From Bradyrhizobium sp. CCH5-F6 (GTDB lineage Bacteria; Pseudomonadota; Alphaproteobacteria; Rhizobiales; Xanthobacteraceae), in contig NZ_LSIC01000121.1 in NCBI RefSeq assembly GCF_001556045.1, positions 124,001 to 188,000 on the forward strand: a DNA stretch of 64,000 bases, in the 5' to 3' direction. Below the pieces are notes generated by a model, which had not been told where the DNA came from, did not search any database, and was given only the letters and a program-made list of their open reading frames with translations. The position numbers and the translations under genes are program-made. This document shows positions 1 to 8,059 of the stretch, piece after piece; position 1 is the first letter of the stretch; each line of letters begins with the position of its first letter.

Positions 1-29
1 CATCGAGCAACGGGCAGCGGAGGCGTGAT

Positions 30-1610
30 ATGGCCAACGCGTTGATTGTTCGCCCTGGGACTGATTTGCTCTCATCGGCGAGTAGCGGGCGGGCCGCGCA
101 ATATGTGCGCATGTCAACCGACCACCAGCACTACTCAACACAGAACCAAGCTGCCGCAATAGCGGTCTATGCTGCGCAGCGCGACCTCATGATTGTTCGC
201 ACCTACGCCGACGAAGGGCGCAGTGGACTTCGTATCGACCGGCGCGAGGGATTGATTGAACTGATCGACGATGTTCGCAGCGGGCGGGCGGACTTCGATC
301 ACATCCTTGTTTATGACGTGAGCCGCTGGGGTCGATTCCAAGACATCGACGAGAGCGCCTACTACGAGTTCATCTGCCGGCAAGCCGGTATCAAGGTCTG
401 TTATTGCGCCGAGGAGTTCGACAACGACGGCAGCGTCATATCGAGCATCGTCAAGAATCTCAAACGGGTGATGGCGGCCGAATATTCAAGAGAGCTCTCG
501 GTAAAGGTCCATGCTGGCGCCTGCCGCGTCGCCAGTCTCGGATTCAAGCAGGGCGGCCCCGCGAGTTATGGGCTCCGGCGCGAACTGGTTGATGAAAGCG
601 GGCGTTCAAAGGGACTCTTGCTGCAAGGCCAACGCAAGCATCTGCAGACGGACCGGGTCGTGATCCGGCCTGGCGCGGAGAACGAGCAGCGGATCGTCGC
701 CCGGATCTTTCGGGAGTTCGTCGTTCACCGGCGATCCCGAGGATCCATCGTTCGTTGGCTGAACAATGAGGAAGTCCCCAACCATAGATCGGCGCCGTGG
801 TCGCATGCCATGGTACGGCAAATTTTGAGCAACGAGGCCTACATTGGCAATAGCGTCTACAATCGGTCCTCGTGCCGGCTGAAGCAATCGAGGAAACCGA
901 ATCCGCCAGAGCTATGGATTAGAACCACAGGTCTTTTCGAGCCGGTCGTTGACGAGAGCATCTTCCTCAAAGCCCAGAAAATGTTGAAGGAGAAGCAGGG
1001 CAGATGGTCGAACGAGCTGCTCCTGAAGAAGCTGCGAGATGCGCTTGCGGTACATGGGAAGCTGAGTGCCTCGATTCTGGCCGCTACGGAGAATATGCCG
1101 AGTGCCGCGTTATACGCGTACCGATTCGGCAGCCTGAGGGAGGCCTTTCGCCGTGTCGGCTACGTTGATCCCGAGCGGAGCTACGATTACGCCGACGCGC
1201 GGAAGCAGTCTGAGGCCGAGCTATCGAGACAGGTGGATACTCTGGTCACTCAAATCAGGGCGTGCGGCGTTACTGCAGTCTTCGATGCGCAAGCTGCGGT
1301 GATGACGGTTGCCGGCAAGCTCGTCATCTCGGTGCGTATGGCGCGTTACTACGTCGGGAGATGCCACGCGCCCTGTTGGTTGGTCCATCGCCGCAAGTTC
1401 GAGCCGGCCGAACTCATTCTTGCGCTGCGGCTGGACAAGGATACAAATAGGGAAGTCATTGACTACTTCCTCCTGCCCTTGAGCGAAATGGCCAAGCACG
1501 TGATCGGCCTCACCGCGACGTCCCGGTCTCGTTTTACGGTCTATCGCTGCCCCACAATGAATGATGTGCTGCGGGCCATGATGGCGAAAGTTGCGGCTCA
1601 GCTCGCCTGA
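30..1610 (+). CDS. Large serine site-specific recombinase
   Basis: Predicted DNA recombinase of the resolvase/invertase superfamily that would cut and rejoin DNA through a serine phosphotyrosine-independent linkage, typically to move or invert a mobile element. The N-terminal catalytic domain (about residues 22-160) shows YVRMST with candidate nucleophile Ser29, then YDVSRWGR at 95-102 and AEYSRELS at 150-157. A 'Recombinase' domain follows (GGPASYGLRRE near 175-185, on to about 300). No CxxC zinc ribbon is visible, and residues about 310-526 are an extension I cannot assign. GGAGG lies 8-12 bases before the ATG, and a TGA at 26-28 may end an upstream gene, so it may be a distal operon gene. 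Family assignment is firm; target and element are unknown. Confidence 0.9.
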   Translation: MANALIVRPGTDLLSSASSGRAAQYVRMSTDHQHYSTQNQAAAIAVYAAQRDLMIVRTYADEGRSGLRIDRREGLIELIDDVRSGRADFDHILVYDVSRWGRFQDIDESAYYEFICRQAGIKVCYCAEEFDNDGSVISSIVKNLKRVMAAEYSRELSVKVHAGACRVASLGFKQGGPASYGLRRELVDESGRSKGLLLQGQRKHLQTDRVVIRPGAENEQRIVARIFREFVVHRRSRGSIVRWLNNEEVPNHRSAPWSHAMVRQILSNEAYIGNSVYNRSSCRLKQSRKPNPPELWIRTTGLFEPVVDESIFLKAQKMLKEKQGRWSNELLLKKLRDALAVHGKLSASILAATENMPSAALYAYRFGSLREAFRRVGYVDPERSYDYADARKQSEAELSRQVDTLVTQIRACGVTAVFDAQAAVMTVAGKLVISVRMARYYVGRCHAPCWLVHRRKFEPAELILALRLDKDTNREVIDYFLLPLSEMAKHVIGLTATSRSRFTVYRCPTMNDVLRAMMAKVAAQLA

Positions 1611-1802
1611 GTACGCTGCTTGCGCCTCAGGTACGGCGAAAACCTATGCTCGCCGGATTAACGTCATCGCATCGCCGACGGGTGTCATTCAGCATCTTGA
1701 TACCGGAGACAATCGGGCTGGGGACGGCATCCTGAGCATAGTGGGTGCCACAGGCGGCAGGTGCGGCGAGCGGCTTAAGATGAAGCCCCAAAACACCTAA
1801 TT

Positions 1803-2210
1803 TCAGTCCTCGGCGGCAGATATCCGGAAAACCTGCCCTCGGGTCGCTTGCGTGAAGGCGATCTCAATCGCGACGATCTCGGCATAGCCTCGCGTCTCGT
1901 CGCCCGAGTTTATAAGGTCCACCACAGTCAGACCTCGGCCGGTATTGAAGTTGGAGGCCAGCCCTCCGGGAATGCGGATGAGCCCTTGCATGCTGGGGCC
2001 CTTTGTCTCTATTGCGACCTTAATCTGCGGCGCCCTTTGGAGGGCACGCCGCGCGGGCCGAAGGTCGACCCGTTGCCACGAATCTTGATCGCTTGCGGTC
2101 TGGTCCGCGAACCTCCGACCCGACACGGGAGCGAGGGCGGCTATGGCTGGCGAGAGGACGAGCATTGAGACGACAGAAAGGCAGACCAGTTTTCGGCTCA
2201 TCGATTTCAT
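1803..2210 (-). CDS. Small secreted protein of unknown function
   Basis: Encodes 135 residues from the ATG at 2210. I chose this over the longer reading frame starting at 2270 because MKSMSRKLVC followed by a hydrophobic run ending ALA makes a normal Sec signal peptide, whereas the extra 20 residues do not look like one. The mature part is basic, then has a plausible beta-rich C-terminal half (IKVAIETKG, LTVVDLINSG, YAEIVAIEIAF). I recognise no family. It lies convergent to the recombinase with about 190 bases between them, and the region looks like accessory DNA. It could be cargo of a mobile element or a species-specific orphan. Confidence 0.55.
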   Translation of the reverse strand: MKSMSRKLVCLSVVSMLVLSPAIAALAPVSGRRFADQTASDQDSWQRVDLRPARRALQRAPQIKVAIETKGPSMQGLIRIPGGLASNFNTGRGLTVVDLINSGDETRGYAEIVAIEIAFTQATRGQVFRISAAED

Positions 2211-2439
2211 GTTCCGGCTAGGCCTACCCAAGCACAAAGGGATCGTCTGATCCTTCGCGAAGAACACCACCGCAAGAGGTCATCAGAAGCACATTTCCAG
2301 CATCCGATCATCCCGTTGGTTTCTACCGATAATCCCCAATTATCGAAGCTGTGGGAGCACGATTGAACGAGCCCTCCTGCCTTCGCACATGAAATGCTGC
2401 TTGCTTCGGTGACTCGGCCGTGATTCGATTCGCGCCATA

Positions 2440-2862
2440 ATGCGAACCATCCTTCTCATTCTCACGGTCTTTGGTTTGGTGCTCGTCGGCGAATTGGGCC
2501 GCATGGTGCTGGCGGCCGCATGCGGCGCAGCACTCTTCCTCTCTTTCCGCATCGGCTACCGCACCGGCGGCGAAGATCGTGAGGCTGCGATTACTGCGCT
2601 CTCCGTACCCCTCGATCAAAGTCCCCCTAAGAATTCCGAAACTCACCGGCCACTTTTGTTCGCGCCAGACAGAGCCGTTAAGGGCAGTGATTTCTGGCCC
2701 GAAACGCAGACCGCTCAGCGGTTTACAAGGAAAAAGCCGGGAAGGGACGCCCATCGGTCGGAGCTCGTTTGTAAACGGTCTCGGGTCAACTCAGAACAAA
2801 TTGTGACCCACCGGAACGGCCGTTCCAAAAAGTGGGTCACTGAGAGGCAAATTGTTCAGTAG
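2440..2862 (+). CDS. Doubtful small membrane protein
   Basis: A 140-codon frame whose first 40 residues are strongly hydrophobic (MRTILLILTVFGLVLVGELG, then a second short hydrophobic run), suggesting one or two membrane segments. The remaining 100 residues are polar, low in pattern, and run through the nested palindrome at 2803-2840, which argues that the 3' part is not real coding sequence. No clear ribosome binding site precedes the ATG. If genuine, only the first 45 or so residues look protein-like. I would not rely on it. Confidence 0.22.
   Translation: MRTILLILTVFGLVLVGELGRMVLAAACGAALFLSFRIGYRTGGEDREAAITALSVPLDQSPPKNSETHRPLLFAPDRAVKGSDFWPETQTAQRFTRKKPGRDAHRSELVCKRSRVNSEQIVTHRNGRSKKWVTERQIVQ
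2803..2840. repeat. Nested perfect inverted repeat
   Basis: GTGACCCAC (2803-2811) is perfectly repeated in inverted form as GTGGGTCAC (2832-2840). Inside lies the 14-bp palindrome GGAACGGCCGTTCC (2813-2826). The structure could be an operator, a recombinase core or crossover site, or a terminal inverted repeat left by a lost element. Its closeness to the serine recombinase is suggestive only. Confidence 0.7.
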
Positions 2863-2885
2863 TTTCATGGGGAGAAATTGGCGGC

Positions 2886-2914
2886 TGGCGCTCCCTAGCG
2901 GGATTCGCACCGCT
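2886..2914 (-). other. Degenerate tRNA 3'-end-like segment, possible attachment-site relic
   Basis: Read on the minus strand, this shows a 5-bp stem AGCGG/CCGCT around TGCGAATC, then AGGGAGC, a discriminator-like G, and CCA. That is the layout of a tRNA T-arm plus 3' acceptor strand, except that the loop is one base too long. No D-arm or anticodon arm precedes it, so it is not a functional tRNA. It may be a left-over attachment site of an element that had integrated into a tRNA gene. This is inference. Confidence 0.35.
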
Positions 2915-2938
2915 CCGCGTGGCGTCAGCTGAGGGTAG

Positions 2939-3538
2939 TCAGCGCTCCTCTTCTGCAAGGGCCTTTAGCCAGCTTTGAAGCTTCTCGCCGTTCATCAGCT
3001 CAAGGCGATATGGCAGCGCGGGAGCGATGAATGGATCGGCTTCGATTTTAGGGGCAAAGTCGGACGTTGTTGAAATGATCCCTTTAGAGGCGCTGCGATC
3101 CATGCCGAGGACGCCAAGCAGCGACCGGCAGGCTTCAGCATCGACGAGATGGTCGGGAGCATAGCGCTTGACGGAGCCCAGGACTTTGATCGCTCCGACA
3201 CCCTCGCGGCTGGCTATGACGTCGCGGCCGAAATCACCGCTCCGCGGCGTGAGGATGGTTCGGTAGCCGGCCTTCTCGTATGCGCCAGCGACCATTTCTT
3301 CCCACTGCTCCGGTGTGAGGTGCCACGCCTGCGACCAATCGTTTGCCAGCACGCGCGCGATCTCCGACCAGACCGCCGATGTCGACTTGAGCAGGACACC
3401 CTCGCTGACCTTTTGGCCGTCGGGGACGATGATCCCTTGCATGACGAGGGAAATGACCTTCGAACCAACGCGGATATCTTCTAGAGGAAAGCCGCCGAGA
3501 GGTCCCGAGCCGAGCGCGCCGAATCCGAGCAAAACCAT
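2939..3538 (-). CDS. Mrr-like restriction endonuclease domain protein
   Basis: Encodes 199 residues from the ATG at 3538, chosen because GGAGGAG sits 4 bases upstream. The frame is open for 50 more codons, but these carry no such signal. Residues about 75-170 match the Mrr-type PD-(D/E)xK nuclease fold: TPEQWEEMV with E81, GDFGRDVIA with D106, and VKRY with K124, then a helical segment and SKGIISTTSDF. Mrr proteins cleave modified DNA. Here the usual Gln two residues before the catalytic Lys is Ser122, so activity is uncertain. The first 70 residues are unassigned. No methyltransferase or second restriction gene lies nearby, so this is an orphan nuclease next to tRNA-Gln, consistent with accessory DNA. 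Confidence 0.8.
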   Translation of the reverse strand: MVLLGFGALGSGPLGGFPLEDIRVGSKVISLVMQGIIVPDGQKVSEGVLLKSTSAVWSEIARVLANDWSQAWHLTPEQWEEMVAGAYEKAGYRTILTPRSGDFGRDVIASREGVGAIKVLGSVKRYAPDHLVDAEACRSLLGVLGMDRSASKGIISTTSDFAPKIEADPFIAPALPYRLELMNGEKLQSWLKALAEEER

Positions 3539-3726
3539 GTCTCCTCCTGATGTTGCAGGAATAGGCCTAGGACGCAGCGCCAACAACCCGGCGGCTTGTG
3601 CACATAAGGACTGGACCGCGAACGGCGACGCGGCTATATGACCGGCCTGCGAGGCGCTGATTTGCAAAACTTTTAGCCAACCTTGCAAAACTTCCGAAGA
3701 AAGCTAAGCGATTTCAGCGACTTCGG

Positions 3727-3800
3727 TGGGGAATGGTGTAACGGTAGCACAACAGACTCTGACTCTGTTTGTCTTGGTTCGAATCCAGGTTCCCCAGCCA
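3727..3800 (+). tRNA. tRNA-Gln (anticodon CTG)
   Basis: The acceptor strands TGGGGAA (3727-3733) and TTCCCCA (3790-3796) pair perfectly, followed by G and an encoded CCA. The anticodon stem ACAGA/TCTGT encloses the loop CTCTGAC, giving anticodon CTG (codon CAG, glutamine). The T-loop carries GGTTCGAATCC. Total length is 74 bases including CCA. It sits at the edge of the accessory region and could mark its border. Confidence 0.95.
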
Positions 3801-3964
3801 GTTCCGGGTATCATTCCCAAAGTCTGGTTCAGCGCCGGACCGGATGACATGGTTCGTTACCGCTTCGCCGCTCGCGACGGTTTGTCTCATCCAACATTGC
3901 ATTTCCAAGTCGGATCGCCGCGCGCTCTATCGTCCTTGGGCCAGACAACCCAAGGAGATCCGTA

Positions 3965-4327
3965 ATGCCCTATGTCGATGGTTTCGTTCTCGCCGTGCCC
4001 AAGGACAACATCGAGTCCTACAAGGCGCTGGCGACGACCGCCTGCGCGATTTGGATGGAGCACGGCGCCCTCGATTATGTGGAATGCATCGGTGACGACG
4101 TTCCCTATGGAGAGCTCACCTCGTTTCCGCGCGCGGTGATGGCGAAAGAGGATGAGGTCGTGGTGTTCGCCTGGATCGTCTACCGAGACCGGGAGAGTCG
4201 CGATGCCGTCAACAAGAAGGTGATGGCGGACCCGCGGCTGAAGCTCGAGGGCATGCCATTCGACGGCAAGCGCATGATCTATGGTGGCTTCACGACGCTG
4301 CTCCGGGCGAACGACATCGTTGGCTGA
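3965..4327 (+). CDS. DUF1428 family protein (YbaA-like)
   Basis: A 120-residue cytosolic protein starting MPYVDGFVLAVPKDNIESYK, the typical opening of DUF1428, a small dimeric alpha/beta-barrel fold protein of unknown biochemical role. Other family-like stretches are WMEHGALDYVECIGDDV, the VVFAWIVYRDRESRD core and a C-terminal GKRMIYGGFTTLL. AAGGAG sits just before the ATG. It is a single gene, convergent with the TetR gene that follows. Family membership is confident; function is unknown. Confidence 0.9.
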   Translation: MPYVDGFVLAVPKDNIESYKALATTACAIWMEHGALDYVECIGDDVPYGELTSFPRAVMAKEDEVVVFAWIVYRDRESRDAVNKKVMADPRLKLEGMPFDGKRMIYGGFTTLLRANDIVG

Positions 4328-4342
4328 CGGTGGGCGGGAGGC

Positions 4343-5026
4343 CTATCTCGCGGCAGGTCGACCGATCTCCGCCCGGAGCAGCAGCGACAGGCAGCCTGCG
4401 AGCCGCGTCTCCATCTCTTTCGACGACAGCGAGAGCGGCCCGGGATCGTTGAGAATCGCGTTCACCAGCGTGCCCAGCACGACCTGGAAGCCGAAGGCGA
4501 TGGCGCGGGTTTTTGCCGCTTTGCGGCCCCTGCCCATGGCCGGCAGAAGGAGAGGGGCGGCGCGCATCGTGGTCGCTTGGGCGAGCGCCTTGAACGGCGT
4601 CCATTTGTCCGGGCGGGTGTCGTCATGCTGGAGCGCGGCGCGCAGCACGCCCTCGTGGCTGCGCATCCAGGCCACGATGCCGCTGACGATGATCTGGCAG
4701 AGCTGGTCGAGGCTTGAATCCGGTGAGGGGCTCCTGATCTCGCCCAGTCGCTGCTCGCCGTCGCGTGCGGCCAGGGCCATCAGGGCGTTGAAATAGGCCT
4801 CCTTGCTCTCGAACCGGCTGTAGAAGGCGCCCACGGTGGCGCCGACCTCGGTGCAGAGCGTCTCGATCGAGAGCTCGGCAAGACTGCGCGTCCGCAGCAT
4901 GTCGGCGCCGGCGCGCAGCAGCGCCAACGTCGTCTCGCGGCTGCGCTTCTGGCGCGACGGGGCGACGCCGGGCAGGTCGAAGTCGCGAAGCTCGGGCTCT
5001 GAGCGTGGTCTCATCAGTGCTTGCAT
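4343..5026 (-). CDS. TetR/AcrR family transcriptional regulator
   Basis: A 227-residue repressor-type protein. The N-terminal DNA-binding region has the TetR pattern: SRETTLALLRAGADMLRT, then LSIETLCTEVGATVGAFYSRFESKEAYF (helix-turn-helix and the Y-x-F-xSKE ending). The C-terminal ligand-binding half is all-helical and family-variable. It is divergent from the arylsulfatase gene, and the 95 bp between them contains an imperfect 22-bp palindrome. A self-regulating repressor of the sulfatase is the simplest reading. The inducer is unknown. Confidence 0.9.
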   Translation of the reverse strand: MQALMRPRSEPELRDFDLPGVAPSRQKRSRETTLALLRAGADMLRTRSLAELSIETLCTEVGATVGAFYSRFESKEAYFNALMALAARDGEQRLGEIRSPSPDSSLDQLCQIIVSGIVAWMRSHEGVLRAALQHDDTRPDKWTPFKALAQATTMRAAPLLLPAMGRGRKAAKTRAIAFGFQVVLGTLVNAILNDPGPLSLSSKEMETRLAGCLSLLLRAEIGRPAAR

Positions 5027-5040
5027 CCGCCTAGAATAAT

Positions 5041-5062
5041 AATCATAATTCGGATTATAATT
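5041..5062. promoter_or_regulatory. Candidate TetR operator
   Basis: A 22-bp imperfect palindrome centred at 5051/5052, with core ATAATTCGGATTAT and outer AAT/ATT. Only two base pairs of the eleven break symmetry. It is strikingly AT-rich within a GC-rich window and lies between the divergent TetR and arylsulfatase genes, 15 bp from the regulator start. Confidence 0.55.
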
Positions 5063-5121
5063 TAGACGGGGACGGAGCCTGGGTCAACGCGGTCCTTCGT
5101 CGGCCGACCAGGGAGGAGCAG

Positions 5122-7410
5122 ATGAGCGCAGGTAGCGGCACGCCGTTTGGCGGCACCGTCGGCAAGACGGTTGCGGAGTCAAAACCCTGGTGGCCGGAGG
5201 CGGCGAGGCCGCCCGAAGGCGCGCCGAACATCCTGGTCGTGCTGTTCGACGATGTCGGCTTCTCGGATTTCGGTTGCTACGGCTCGGCGATCAGGACGCC
5301 GACCATCGACAGGCTCGCCGCGGAAGGCCTGCGCTACAGCGGCTTCCACACGACGGCGATGTGCTCGACGACGCGCGCGGCGCTGCTCACCGGGCGCAAC
5401 CACCATTCGGTCGGCGTCGGCTGTCTTGCCAATTTCGATTCCGGTTATCCCGGCTATCGCGGCAAGATCGCGCGCGAGGCGGGGACGCTCGCCGAGATGC
5501 TGCGCGTGCACGGCTACCGCAACTATATGGTTGGCAAATGGCATGTCACGCCGCTGACCGAGAGCGGCGCCACCGGTCCGTTCGACGGCTGGCCGCTCGG
5601 GCGCGGCTTCGATCGTTTCTACGGCTTCCTCGATGCCGAGACCGACCAGTATGCGCCGGAGCTCGTCTCCGACAACACGCATATCGATCCGCCGGGCACC
5701 TATGCCGAGGGCTATCATCTGACCGAAGATCTGATCGACCAGTCCATCCGCTTCATCGGTGATCACGTCGCAGATCGCCCTGATGTTCCCTGGCTGACCT
5801 GGGTCGCACTCGGCGCCTGCCATGCGCCACATCAGGCGCCGATGGATATCATCCGCAGCTACGACGCCGCCTTCGCGCACGGCTGGGACGCCGAGCGCGA
5901 ACAGCGGCTGGCGCGCCAGAAAGCCATGGGGTTGGTGCCGGAGGCAACGCGGATGCCGGCGCGCAATGACGGCGTCAAGGCCTGGGAGGAGCATTCGGCC
6001 GACGAGCGGAGGGTCTTCACGCGGCTGCAAGCTGCCTTCGCAGGCATGCTCGATCATTCCGATCGGCATCTCGCCCGCCTCGTCTCGTTCCTGGAGACGG
6101 CCGGTATCCGCGACAACACCATGATCATCGTGATGTCCGACAACGGCGCCAGCCAGGAGGGCGGGCCGCTCGGCTTCGTCAACGCAATGGGACCGTTCAA
6201 CTTCAAGCCGGAGCCGATCGCTGAAAAGCTCAGCCGCATCGACGACATCGGCGGGCCCGATACGCACAGCAATTTCCCGCATGGCTGGGCGATGGCCTCG
6301 AACACGCCGCTGCGCCGCTACAAGCAGAACACCCATGGCGGCGGTATCCGCGATCCCTTCGTGATCAACTGGCCGAAGAAGATCGTTGGCCGAGGCGAGT
6401 TGCGGCACCAGTTCGTCCATGCCTGCGATCTTACGCCGACGCTGCTGGAGCTGATCGGCATCGAGGCTCCAGCGACCATCGCGGGCTGCCAGCAAATGCC
6501 GCTGGAAGGCGAGAGCTTTGCGCGTTCGATCGCGGAAGCATCTGCACCCTCGAAGAGCTCACCGCAATATTTCGAGATGTTCGGCCATCGCGGGCTTTGG
6601 CACGGCGGATGGAAGGCCGTCGCCTTTCATCCGTCGGGCACGCCGTTCGAGAACGACAAATGGGAGCTGTTTCGTCTCGACGAGGATTTCTCCGAGACCA
6701 ACGACCTCGCGGCCGAGGAGCCGGAGCGCCTTGCCCGGATGATCGCCGCATGGTGGGAAGAAGCCGAGAAGCACAAGGTGCTGCCGCTCGACGACCGCTT
6801 CGGGCCGCGCTTTGCGGAGAATGCCGCGCGCTTTCACGGCGCGCGCCGGCGTTTCGTCTTCCACGCCGGAATGGGGCATGTGCCGACGGACGTGGCGCCC
6901 GATGTACGCAGCCGCAGCTACACGATCGAGGCGCATGTCGAACTGGGCGAGGCAGGCGCAGACGGCGTGCTGATCTCACACGGCGATGCGACGTCGGGCT
7001 ACAGCCTTTACGTCAAGGACGGCCACCTCGTGCACGATCTCAATATCGGCGGCAGCCACCAGATCGTGCGGTCGGACCGCAAGGTGCTGCCGGGCGCGCG
7101 GCGTCTCGGCGTTCACGTCGAACGGCTCGTGCGCAAGGAGCCGCCGGCGAAGGGCGCGCGCACGGGTGTCTCGGAATACACGCTGCTGATCGACGGCGAG
7201 CCGGCGGGTTCGCTCCAGACCCAGCTCGGATTCCACACCTTGATCTCGTGGTCCGGGCTCGACATCGGGCGCGATCGTGGCAGCCCGGTGTCGCATTACG
7301 AGGCGCCGTTCGAGTACGAGGGACGTCTGCTGCGTGTTACGGTCACCATGCACGACGACCAGAAGCTCGATGGCGATGCCGTCGGCAACGCGCAGATGGC
7401 ACGGCAATAA
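5122..7410 (+). CDS. Arylsulfatase
   Basis: A 762-residue sulfatase predicted to hydrolyse sulfate esters. It shows the alkaline-phosphatase-like fold: NILVVLFDDVGFSDFG with metal ligands D43/D44, the activation site HTTAMCSTTRAALLTGRNH, MVGKWH, and IIVMSDNGASQEGG. The nucleophile would be Cys81, converted to formylglycine. The motif here is C-S-T-T-R, not the usual C-x-P-x-R. Length fits the long bacterial class. No signal peptide is evident, so it may be cytosolic. AGGGAGGAG precedes the ATG. Divergent TetR control is likely. The natural substrate cannot be read from the sequence. Confidence 0.92.
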   Translation: MSAGSGTPFGGTVGKTVAESKPWWPEAARPPEGAPNILVVLFDDVGFSDFGCYGSAIRTPTIDRLAAEGLRYSGFHTTAMCSTTRAALLTGRNHHSVGVGCLANFDSGYPGYRGKIAREAGTLAEMLRVHGYRNYMVGKWHVTPLTESGATGPFDGWPLGRGFDRFYGFLDAETDQYAPELVSDNTHIDPPGTYAEGYHLTEDLIDQSIRFIGDHVADRPDVPWLTWVALGACHAPHQAPMDIIRSYDAAFAHGWDAEREQRLARQKAMGLVPEATRMPARNDGVKAWEEHSADERRVFTRLQAAFAGMLDHSDRHLARLVSFLETAGIRDNTMIIVMSDNGASQEGGPLGFVNAMGPFNFKPEPIAEKLSRIDDIGGPDTHSNFPHGWAMASNTPLRRYKQNTHGGGIRDPFVINWPKKIVGRGELRHQFVHACDLTPTLLELIGIEAPATIAGCQQMPLEGESFARSIAEASAPSKSSPQYFEMFGHRGLWHGGWKAVAFHPSGTPFENDKWELFRLDEDFSETNDLAAEEPERLARMIAAWWEEAEKHKVLPLDDRFGPRFAENAARFHGARRRFVFHAGMGHVPTDVAPDVRSRSYTIEAHVELGEAGADGVLISHGDATSGYSLYVKDGHLVHDLNIGGSHQIVRSDRKVLPGARRLGVHVERLVRKEPPAKGARTGVSEYTLLIDGEPAGSLQTQLGFHTLISWSGLDIGRDRGSPVSHYEAPFEYEGRLLRVTVTMHDDQKLDGDAVGNAQMARQ

Positions 7411-7423
7411 CGGAAGAAGCCCG

Positions 7424-7996
7424 CTATTTGATTTTGTCGTAGGCCGCCGCGAAATCGTTCAGCGGCATCGGGATCGCTATCGTCTCCTTGGCCATGTTCT
7501 GGAAGGAGACCTTCAACTGCTTGCCTGATCGCAGGGCGGCGAGCAGATCCGGTGCGACCGGTGTCGAGGTGTAGCAGCCACGGTTCTCACAGGTCTGGAT
7601 CTGGAGATCGACCGTCTTGCCGTCGTCGACCTGGAGCTTGGCGCCGAGGGGCAGATTGATGCCGAGTGGCAACTGAAGCAGCGCGATCGGCGTACGTGTG
7701 TCGGGCGCGATACGGATGTTGATGAGGACGACGGTTTGACCGGTCTTGGTCAGAACTGCGTTCTGCTCCATCGCGCATTCGAGCGGCGCATTGCGGCTCG
7801 GGCTGGTGCAGCGCACGATCCAGCCGGGTTGCCCCGGAGGAGTGCCGTCCGCCTGCGCTTGCGTCGGAGCGGGCGCCGGCTGTGCGGCCGGGGCAGGAGC
7901 AGCGGCGTTCTTCTTGGCGCCCTGCTGGGCATACGCAGCGCCGGTCGACAAAAGGGCAGCGGCGGTGAGGGCGACAAGTCTGGATTGCATGAGCAT
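7424..7996 (-). CDS. Invasion associated locus B (IalB) family protein
   Basis: A periplasmic or envelope protein of the IalB family. Starting at the ATG at 7996 gives 190 residues with a clear signal peptide (MLMQSRLVALTAAALLSTGA, cleavage near AYAQ); an ATG at 7990 is equally possible. A linker rich in Pro and Ala follows, then the IalB domain: GWIVRCTSPS, ECAMEQ, LPLGINLPLGA and the paired cysteines of CENRGCYT. IalB was named in Bartonella, but free-living rhizobia carry several copies, probably for envelope or stress functions. It is convergent with the arylsulfatase and 53 bases from the RND pump gene. Confidence 0.88.
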   Translation of the reverse strand: MLMQSRLVALTAAALLSTGAAYAQQGAKKNAAAPAPAAQPAPAPTQAQADGTPPGQPGWIVRCTSPSRNAPLECAMEQNAVLTKTGQTVVLINIRIAPDTRTPIALLQLPLGINLPLGAKLQVDDGKTVDLQIQTCENRGCYTSTPVAPDLLAALRSGKQLKVSFQNMAKETIAIPMPLNDFAAAYDKIK

Positions 7997-8059
7997 GACG
8001 AAACTGCATTGGCGTGTACCGAGGTCCCGCTGTAGCGTTGCGGGAGGCACGGCGCAAGG

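Larger units (their letters stand above)
2211..2938. other. Mostly non-coding accessory stretch with inverted repeats
   Basis: About 0.7 kb with no gene I can call confidently. It holds a 7-bp inverted repeat with a 5-nt loop (2327-2345), a weak candidate membrane-protein ORF (2440-2862), a nested palindrome (2803-2840), and a segment resembling the 3' end of a tRNA on the minus strand (2886-2914). The overlapping frame on the minus strand (2323-2754) lacks family features. Such a mix is typical of decayed mobile-element DNA, but I see no transposase remnant. Confidence 0.5.

Noticed and set aside
2..28. Eight codons (IEQRAAEA) ending in TGA just before the recombinase
   Set aside because: It could be the 3' end of an upstream gene, but nine codons at a window edge cannot support a call.
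2323..2754. A 143-codon minus-strand frame over the accessory gap
   Set aside because: Low-complexity, no family pattern, no ribosome site, and it overlaps another doubtful frame.
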